Shown in pieces: positions 55,973 through 64,000 of a DNA stretch of 64,000 bases. The translations under genes and the position numbers were made by a program. A model generated the notes under the pieces. It saw only the letters and a list, made by a program, of their open reading frames with translations, made no database searches and was not told the origin of the DNA. The stretch covers positions 1-64,000 of the forward strand of contig JAKUCV010003602.1 in the NCBI GenBank assembly GCA_028386065.3, read 5' to 3'. Origin of the DNA: Turnera subulata. Lineage: Eukaryota > Streptophyta > Magnoliopsida > Malpighiales > Passifloraceae. Each line of letters starts with the position of its first letter. Position 1 is the stretch's first letter.

Positions 55973-56596
55973 TATTTATCAACACGTTATGAAGTTGACT
56001 TCAATTTTCAAAATTAATAGATTTTTATGAATACCAAGCGCTTTGTAAAGAAAAAGCAATATATATCATGCCGTACCCTACTCACCGTCCCTAAGGATAT
56101 CAAAGAATATCCAGTTCATCCTCATTCAATGTTCACAGGTGAAAACATCCTGTTTCGTGCTGTTTTGGGTGATGGGGAAGGAAGGGAAAACTTGAATGTC
56201 CAATAAGAATTATAAATTTTTCAATAACAAGCATATTTTTTTGTGAATTTTTTTTTCCAATTTCTTGGTGTTATCTTTAAAAGGGGGGAAAATAGGTATA
56301 TACATACCGAGTCAACTTCTCCATGATTTTCGAAGATCACAAATCTATTTTCAATTTCTCATAATCAAAATAAGCAAATTTTGCTACCTACCTTACACCT
56401 ACTCATGATAATCTTGCTTAGTCAAAGATCGGCGTATCAAATGAAAACATAAAATATCAGCTTGGCCCTCTAATTACTGATAAACAAGGTTAGACGTCAA
56501 AGGTAGCCTGTTGTAGATGGAACTTGTTTGCTCACAGATAATTGCTTTGCCATTCAATCTCCTAACAAGAGTAATTTCTTTTTCTTGATACAGTAA

Positions 56597-57031
56597 CAGT
56601 CCGTTTAGTATTAATTTGGGATTGGAATTGAATTCAAATCATTAAAAATTTAGAATTTGAATTCATTATGAAATCAATTTTCATGTTTGGTATGCTTTTT
56701 AATAATGAGGAATTGAATTCAATTCTAATATTTGATATAAATCAAATTATCAATTGAATTGCTAAAATTACTTAAGTTGTCTTTCTGCTAAAAAAAATTA
56801 AAATAAAAATATAAGGTCATTTTTGTCATTTATACATACAAATACTTTTCTAATGAAATTGAATTCCTAATCTGATAGGTTTTGTTTGGATTTGAAATAT
56901 TACCAAAATATTGATCTAAAAATAAAAAATATAATTCAATTCCTATTTTAAATTAAGTAGAATTATATCAAACTAAAGAATTAATTTCAATTTTTGGAAT
57001 TGAATTCAATTCCATGATACCAAAAGGGCTG
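56597..57031. mobile_element. Tourist-like (PIF/Harbinger) MITE
   Basis: Ends CAGTCCGTTTAGTATTA and (reverse complement) CAGCCCTTTTGGTATCA, with 3-bp target duplication TAA (56594-56596, 57032-57034). The interior repeats GGAATTGAATTCAATT in both directions. 435 bp. Confidence 0.8.
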
Positions 57032-57738
57032 TAATTGAATCAACTTTGGTGGTTAACTAAAAATCGGTCAATTGATCACGATAAATTGTAGCAGAACGAA
57101 ACGAAGGACGTGGGTCTTGGTGGGTGGGATTCCTTTGTACTTATATAGCAGCTCTATATGACTCTTTAGGCCATTGAATTGAAATCCCCATATCCTTAAT
57201 ACAAGGTAGGGCCTTTTACTTACATATGCGGATGAGGTTTTCTAGAACATAACAGATCAAACCAACTTGTTTTTTGTTGTAAGAAAATTCTTTTGGTTTT
57301 TTTTTTTCTGTTTTTGTTGTTGTTGGTTGGATTACATGGACTTAATTGGGTCATTGATGATTAACCTTCAGTTGCAATTTGTATTTTGTAGGGCACATAC
57401 ATCCAAATCGTGGCAGTTGGCTAGTTCCACGAGTAAGTTAAAGCTGCCCCACGAAATCCACAGTCCATGTGAAATTGTGAAGAGATGGTGCCAAAAAGCT
57501 ACATTTAATTTATAACAGTAACAGCAACTTCTTCTACGCCAGCAAAATTGAACTATTACATCCATTTGGTACTTGTATATTTTTAGTACCTTTTAAAAGA
57601 AAATAGTGTGTACGCATTATGCCTGTCATATATTGTTGCAAATGTCATTGGTGTGTTTTTTTCCTAGTTAGGGACGGAATTAGAAAAAAAATAAAATTAC
57701 AGCATCTAATTCACAATTTGTTCATAGATTTTTCAATT

Positions 57739-57753
57739 GTTCATTCTAAAAAA
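57739..57753 (+). mobile_element. minute A-tailed insertion (GTTCATTCT-A6)
   Basis: 15 bp between two copies of ATAGATTTTTCAATT (57724-57738, 57754-57768). Confidence 0.6.
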
Positions 57754-58280
57754 ATAGATTTTTCAATTCTGTTTTTTTTGCCTTTAAAAAAATAGAAGTG
57801 CCGACAAAAAGAGGAGGAGGAGGGAGGGGGCGCGCACGTTAGCAGGGAAAAAAGAAAAAGGGAGGGCAACACGTGTGCGCCAATCAAAGCGTGATATCAT
57901 GTGACGCTCACTGATCCCATGAATTTCCTGTTTTGCCCTCGGATTAGGAACGTGCCGGATTGGCTGTATCACACGACCTACCAAATTGTAATTTTTTTTT
58001 TAGTCTTACATTTTTGATTTTTGAAGTTTGGTTTTGAGTGATGATGGAGGTTTCTCTTCACATACAAGTAATGGAGTAATACTCCAAATTCTAGAATGAT
58101 TACATTTATTATTAGGAAACAGAGACCAAATAGCATAAGAAAAAAAAAAAGAAGAAAAAAGATGGGATATGATGCTAGATAATTCCAAAACACTGTTCTA
58201 CTATAATATAGACTACTACATAGAAATCTATGATTCCATAATTATACCATTATAATTAAACATTTAACTTTCGACTTACC

Positions 58281-58294
58281 TCGACAAAAAAAAA
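58281..58294 (+). mobile_element. minute A-tailed insertion (TCGAC-A9)
   Basis: 14 bp between ACTTTCGACTTACC (58267-58280) and ACATTCGACTTACC (58295-58308). Same 3' end as the insertion at 43450. Confidence 0.6.
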
Positions 58295-58651
58295 ACATTC
58301 GACTTACCGTTTTCATTCGATTGGGAAAAAGGGATCACTCAAAAAAAAAAAAAGAGTACTAAAATCATTAAGCACATCAAATGTTTTAACAAAAATATAT
58401 ACAAGAGGAATAGATTGGATCATTATGACTGGCTAACAGATGGTTAATTAAAATGTCAGTCCATTTTCAACTTTGGGCTAATTATTAGTTAGAGTAACTG
58501 ATACATAGCAGAAGGGGGCTGACACACCTTTGGATTCTTACAATTTTGCTTAAACGTGCAAAACATTATCGGATCACGATTCTAACATGTTCTATTTAAG
58601 CCTTAAAACTCCTCTAATAATTATATACCTTTGTTGTATCATCTGCCTAAT

Positions 58652-58891
58652 ATGGAGTCTAACTCCCAAATCCTGAACTCGTTTCTTTGTCTACTTCATC
58701 TGCTTTTTTCTGGTTTCTGCCCCACCAAACCTGCCGTCCCTCTCTTTGACAACCCAACCCGGTGGTGGGTCTCCAAAGCAAAAGAACATCCATTAATAGC
58801 ATTTGCCATCATAGCAAAAGGAGAGAGCTCAAAATCCACAAGGGTAGTACTCTCCACACAAAACACCAACCCATCCCCCCTAATTCAATAA
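58652..58891 (+). CDS. possible small secreted protein
   Basis: 79 codons. MESNSQILNSFLCLLHLLFS begins with a hydrophobic stretch like a signal peptide, followed by a short hydrophilic tail. No family recognised, and no expression evidence in sequence. It could be a chance frame upstream of the next gene. Confidence 0.2.
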   Translation: MESNSQILNSFLCLLHLLFSGFCPTKPAVPLFDNPTRWWVSKAKEHPLIAFAIIAKGESSKSTRVVLSTQNTNPSPLIQ

Positions 58892-59149
58892 AAAAAAAGG
58901 GTCTTGAAAAAAAAAAAAAAAGAACATGAGTGGGCAGGATGAAATGAAACTGGCAATGGCATATTCATCAACTCATTTTTTAATATGTATAATTTAAAAG
59001 GCCCACCAAAATTAATACCCAGGAGTAGAGGAAGAAGAGAGAGAGAGAAGGAGGGAAAGCTACGTCCAGCTAAAATCTTGAACGAGCTGACACTGGACAC
59101 CACCCTATTATTATCACTTATTATTACCAATCACCACCTCCCCCTTCTC

Positions 59150-62100
59150 TCTCACTCACTCTGATTTCACACCATTTCCTTTCCTTCCTTTCCTTCCTTC
59201 GCCTTCTTTCTTTCTTTCTCCGGCCAAAAACCCCAAAGACACAAACTTTTACTTTCCGGCGAGATCACGACAAAGACTCACAATATACAACCAAAGCTTC
59301 ACTAACAGACAAACAACCAGAACATTTGACTTTTTTTTTTTTTTTGGCTCGCCTACTTCTCTCGTCTCTTATCCAGAAGTATCTACAACCTCGCCCGGGA
59401 CAACGTTGTCAGTTCAGTTCTGTTCCTGTCTTAAATTTGTTTTCTTCTCGAAATAAAAACGAGAAGACGGACAAGAGGAAGAAGAAGAAGAACCCAGAAA
59501 AAAAAAAAAGAGTAAGCGAGTATTGCTATCGGGATTGATGCTACTAAACTAGGGGCTAGCTAGCTAGCTCTTATAGTATAATATATTCTATTCTATTCTG
59601 TTGTTTTCTAGTATCAGAGCTCTGGTCCTGTTTGTAGCTAGTACTTTTATTTTCTCGAGAAAATGTTGCCTGTTGTTCTTGTGTTTGGCTCTCTGGAAAA
59701 GAAAAAGAAAAGAAAAGAAATAACCGAAGCTACCCAACCGAATAAGGTGGCGAGTAGTGTTAACTAATTAACCCTTTTTTACTTATCTTTTATAGTTTCA
59801 AATTAATTGGAGTATTCTCTTTTTTTAATCTTTCCTTGTGTGGTGTTTTTAGTTGGGGGTAGGGAGTATTAAATGCTGCTCTTTTAATAAGGTGACAAGG
59901 AAATACAGAGAGAGAGAGAGGAGAGGAGGTGTATTGCAAAACTTCTCTTTTGGGTTTGGTCCATTAATTGCTCTCACACAGCCTGTGTGGCACAGAAAGA
60001 GAGAGATGGAGACGGAGATGAGTAGTGCAGTGCTAGCGGTAGTAGTTGACCTTCGTTTATTTTAGGGTTTAGAATTTAACAAAGATAGATTAGCCTACAA
60101 TTTATTACTGCTACTACTCCTACTTCCCCCTACTCCTCTAATCCTCTGTTTCCCTCCTTGTCTTCTTCTATCTTCCATTTTTTTCTTTTCTTTCTTGGTA
60201 GTACTGAAAACAGCAAACTCATTACCAAAACCCTGCTTCTTGATCGTTGTCATAAACTCAATCAATCAATCAATCACTTTACTTTGTTTCTCTCTCTCTG
60301 TCTCTCTCTCTCTCTCGGATACTCACTTCAATTCCACCCCCATGAGAATGTCTCTCTCTTTACAGCTTTCCAACTTTTAAGGTCCCCCTCCTATCCATCT
60401 CTCTCTGTCTCTTTTCATTCTAATTTTTTTCAAATTTTTCTGTGTGATTTCCAATCCCTTGTTTTGTCATCTTCCTCCCTACTGGATCCCTTTCATTCTG
60501 TTGTCTTCTAGAGCATGAGTAGTTAAGGTGTCTGTTTCGGCTCTCTTCAAATTCTTTCATTGTTTTGCTTGTCTGGGTGATTTGGGTTGTTTGTTTATGT
60601 GTTCTTTTCATTCTCTGTTACAGAGAAGATTTGGTCCTGAATTAGAAAAGAGAAAAAGGGCATTGGGGCTAAGGCTAACCTCGTTTGGCTGAAACAAAAA
60701 GGTACTGCATTGTTTACGTTTTTCTGTATTTTACACTGTTTGCTCGCCTCGCTCCACTTTTTTATTTATTTCTATACTGTTATGACCTTTTCTTACAACA
60801 AATTTTTGTGGTTGTCTACTTGTTGGGATCTGGTTTTGCACCTCAAATATTCTTCTAATTTGGTTTCTACTGGTTTTCCTTTTTCGCACGAGACAGAAGG
60901 TAAAAGTTGAAAACCCAACTGGGATTTTCTTAGTTTCCTTGCAGATACCCTGTTTTATTTTTTTTTTAAAATTCCTTAACAATGATGGGTTAGATCTACT
61001 TGGGAGCTAGAAAACAAAAAGAAGGTGCTGCTCTTTCGAAAGAGAGAGGCATATTGGCTAGAATTTTTTAATGTCTGTGTAATGCTGGCTGGTATTATTT
61101 TTCTGCTGAAAGTTTATGTAAGCTTTCGCTAAAGTTGAGCCTTTTCTATTGTCTTTCTATAAGTCTAGACGACAGATTTAAGTTTCCCACATGGTTAGCC
61201 GAAAGTTTCTATCCTTAGAGGATCTTAATTTTTTTTTAATTATAGCTATTTGTTTTCAACGCTGCTTTTGGGTCGCTTGATTCTATAGGTATTTGATACT
61301 TTTAATTAAACTACTAGCACTGACCTTTGATTTTGTGTTCATAGTTACACTAAGAACGCAGACTTAAATCGTAAGTACCGTCATTTTTTTTCGTTTCTGC
61401 TGGTTCACTTTACTACTGGAGACTGCATCAATTTGCTTCCAGGGTTTTACTGTTTTGTCGTAGGTTTTTGTGATTGAAAACTGAACTAGTAGGAGGTATC
61501 ATTTCAAGAGTAGTTTATTTAATTGCTACTTAATTAGATTGTTCATCAGTTGACCTTTTTGCTTTCTTTTTTTTTTAATCTCTCAAAAAACCAAAGATAT
61601 AAAGAGACAGCTGTCGTTATACATGATTGTTCCTTTATGCTAATCTGACCACTAATTTTAGTATAGTTAATTTGTAGTGCTTTCTTTGGCTGTTGTTCTA
61701 ATAATTTCTGGACTTGAAGTTCTTGCCCTCTGCATTTGACCCATCTTATTATATCTTCTTTTGTTGCATTTTTAAACAAATTTGAGCCACTCAGTGCTCC
61801 CTAAATTGCTGATAAGTTTTCCAATTTGATTTGTTCACCACTTCAATAACCTTTTCTTATCAGTAATCTCTCAGTCCTCTCCTTCCTCTTCCTACTGGTT
61901 TCAAAGGACAATTTAGTTTGTGATCTGTCACCACTAGATACTTGCTGTTTTCTGTTACCCTGGGTGCTCAATTGTGTGGAATGTATGGTGATAGTTCTTT
62001 CTATTCCTACATTGTCTGCTAGAAACAAATTCCTATTTACCATCTGCATATTGATCTGTCTGTCCTGTGCTTTCTTTTGAGCAGAATGTTTTATATTAAC

Positions 62101-62203
62101 CATCTGCCTTTTACAGTGCAGGCTGAAGTGGCGTATGCTTTAAGACATCAAAGCGAGTTGAAGAACTCTTACAATCTTTTATCTCGTCCTACCTATGTGA
62201 AAC
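59150..62203 (+). promoter_or_regulatory. promoter, leader exons and introns of the unknown gene
   Basis: CT-rich tracts at 59140-59220 and 60280-60330 are typical of plant core promoters and leaders. A possible leader exon ends at 60701 (AAAAG|GTACTG). The exon with the start codon begins at about 62118 after an acceptor. No TATA box stands out. Long T-rich introns fill the rest. Confidence 0.35.
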
Positions 62204-63676
62204 ATGAAGCTTGGTAAGTACCTGTTCTGGTATTTTTATATGCATTAAAAATCTGTATTTATCAGTAGTTATTCTAAAGCAGTCCTTTCTTTTGGTCTTA
62301 TAATTCAAGTACTATTATGGATAAATTCTAGCTCTAATATTCTCGCAGGTCTTGTCAATCTTTCTCAGGTTGACATTCTCTATGTTCCTGGATCAATTAT
62401 TTGTATCGAATCGATTTATTGTGGGAATTCTTTTTAGTGTGCCACGAATTGAGATCCAGTGGATGTTGATTAGCTTGCCAGGCTTGTTATGTGATCAACC
62501 TTGATATCCACCAACTACTATTTTGACCTCAGTCTGTTATTTTCTTTCTGCAATTGCTATTTTACCTTTAGAACATCATACAAGTTTAAACCTCCGAGTT
62601 TTTCCCAAGATTCATTGCATTTTTGATATTATTGAATGCGATATGCCACATCTCATCAGCCCTAAATTTTGTATCTTGCAGATAGTGAACAAGTATTATG
62701 CCATGAAACTATCAGTCACAAGCTTGAGTCTAAAGCTTTTGACAAGAATGATAATGACTTGGAATCCATTAAGTCCGGTAACGGGCTTGTAAAGGAAAGC
62801 CTGAACAGAGTGTTCTCTGATTCAGTATGTGAAGCTGATGGAAATGAATTACGGCATTCACTGAATGGTTCAGATGGTTGGACTGCCCCAAAGCTTGATT
62901 GTTCTATGAGTGTTGATGGTTTAAGTCATGATGACGAAAAGAGTACCAGAGATTTTGAGGAACCAGTAATATCCACCCTTTCTTCAGCAAGTGCGCATCC
63001 AATTGAGAGCGACTCAATTATATATATGGACAAAAGTGTTATGGAACGAGAGGTTCCAGAGTTGACAATTTGTTACAAAGATACTAATTACCATGTTGTC
63101 AAGGACATCTGCATAGATGAGGGAGTTCCTTCCCGGGACAAGTTCTTGTTTGACACAGATGTACATGAGAAGAGTATATGCACGGTTTTGTCTCCTGAGA
63201 AGGATGCCACCGTAAAAGAAAGGGTTAATCTTGATCTGCCCACTCCAGATTTGATGAAATCATTGCCGGAAAAGGAAAGAGTGGATCCAGATTCGTTGAA
63301 TTATTCCGAAGGAAGGGGCCCTAATAATAACTCTTGCCTTGGTTATGGCATTGATGATGTAAAGAGAACAAATGAAATCATGGATTATGCATCAGAGAAG
63401 AGTGGAAATGTAAAATCGGAGGAGATTCAAGATGCCCTGAAATCTTTTCCAGAAAAAGAAACACCAAATCCTGGTGCATTTAATTATTCCTATGAAAAGG
63501 GTTCTGAAAGCAACTTTTCTCCTGAGCGAGGCCTTAAGGATGTGACTGCAAATGAAGAATTGAAGGAATTTGTTTCACTTGGAGATATGCTTTCAGTGCC
63601 AAACATGGGCTCAAGTTTTGCCAATATGAAGTCTTCTGTTAATAGTATGGATGAAGCTGAACTACCTTCTCTTCAG
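62204..63676 (+). CDS. host gene of unknown function, 5' coding part
   Basis: The start is deduced from splicing: ATG AAG CTT G at the end of an exon (62204-62213, donor GTAAGT) joins in phase to the exon 62682-63676 (acceptor TATCTTGCAG, donor GTATAC), giving 335 codons starting MKLDSEQVLCHETISHKLES. The protein is hydrophilic and acidic, rich in Ser, Asp and Glu, with no membrane segment, and looks disordered. Two segments repeat: SLPEKERVDPDSLNYSEGRG and SFPEKETPNPGAFNYSYEKG, each followed by N..S....G..DV. The gene continues beyond the window. Family not recognised. Confidence 0.7.
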
Positions 63677-64000
63677 GTATACATTAGAAATTAGTTATCA
63701 CTGTCTGCATATCTGTTGTGATTCTCTATTTAGGGATGAATGCCTTATTGTTATATGAATGTTTATTGTGTTTTGAGGTGAGGCTGAGAGAGGGTATACC
63801 CTTGAAATTTAGTATCAATAACAGTTTTCCTACCCTAGTGCTTTTATACTAAGTAGTAGAATACTGGGGAAGGTATGTCCATTGTCGCATATTTTACACA
63901 TGAAAGTTCTCTTCTGGCCAAGCAATGAAACATAATGTCAATAGTGGAGTATTACCTAGAATACTTAGGATCCTGTTGTCCGCTTCAAATGTCTAAATCA
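63677..64000 (+). other. intron of the unknown gene
   Basis: Begins at donor GTATAC, T-rich, no further exon visible before the window end. Confidence 0.6.

Larger units (their letters stand above)
57035..58630. other. intergenic stretch with two minute insertions
   Basis: No gene recognised. Small insertions at 57739-57753 and 58281-58294 (see those entries). 57800-57850 is a GC-richer island. Confidence 0.5.

Overview
This window is plant nuclear DNA, most probably from a eudicot. Supporting signs are spliced genes with GT..AG introns, Tekay-like and Athila-type Ty3/gypsy LTR elements, Ty1/copia, L1-type LINEs, Helitrons, MULE/hAT/Stowaway/Tourist MITEs, and exon fragments of plant genes (callose synthase, PP2A B subunit, GT61 glycosyltransferase). 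The species cannot be named from the sequence. Most of the window is repeats; only two loci look like functioning host genes.

Layout. 1-5742: a Tekay-type long LTR cut by the window edge, interrupted by a complete solo LTR (1769-5557, TSD CGCTG). 5743-6015: a Helitron 3' end. 6741-28636: what I interpret as one Helitron that picked up exons of several unrelated genes (8251-8363 callose synthase 7-like, 8961-9064 PP2A B55, 9855-10258 GT61) and was later filled with long LTR elements: a solo LTR (12089-15001, TSD TGCTT), a complete non-autonomous LTR element (15438-24849, TSD CTTGT) and another probable solo LTR (25013-28493). The complete element has no gag-pol. Its 2.6-kb interior carries two ORFs on the opposite strand, each with its own TATA box. 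29105-30319: a Mutator-like MITE-type element. 31062-33000: a LINE 3' half. 34290-41205: an Athila-type element with gag and protease but no reverse transcriptase. 41600-45180: a diverged tandem duplication of intergenic DNA. 45744-47166: a small spliced papain-like cysteine protease gene. 48932-50990: two LINE 3' ends lying head to head. 51100-53946: a decayed Ty1/copia element. 55700-57031: a Stowaway and a Tourist MITE. 59150-64000: the 5' part of a host gene of unknown function that runs off the window.

The most unusual signals are: (1) a 17-bp near-palindrome, consensus close to AACAGNGTGACNCTGTT, scattered about 17 times through the Athila-type element in LTRs, untranslated and coding DNA; (2) seven or more minute A-tailed insertions whose non-A part is only 5-9 bp, each flanked by a 14-19-bp target duplication, with three recurring 3' ends; (3) arrays of short hairpins in the Tekay-type LTRs whose stems change sequence between copies while pairing is kept; (4) the antisense mini-genes in the gag-pol-less element; (5) the exon-capturing Helitron. 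A single N at 20890 between two 151-bp copies looks like an assembly join.
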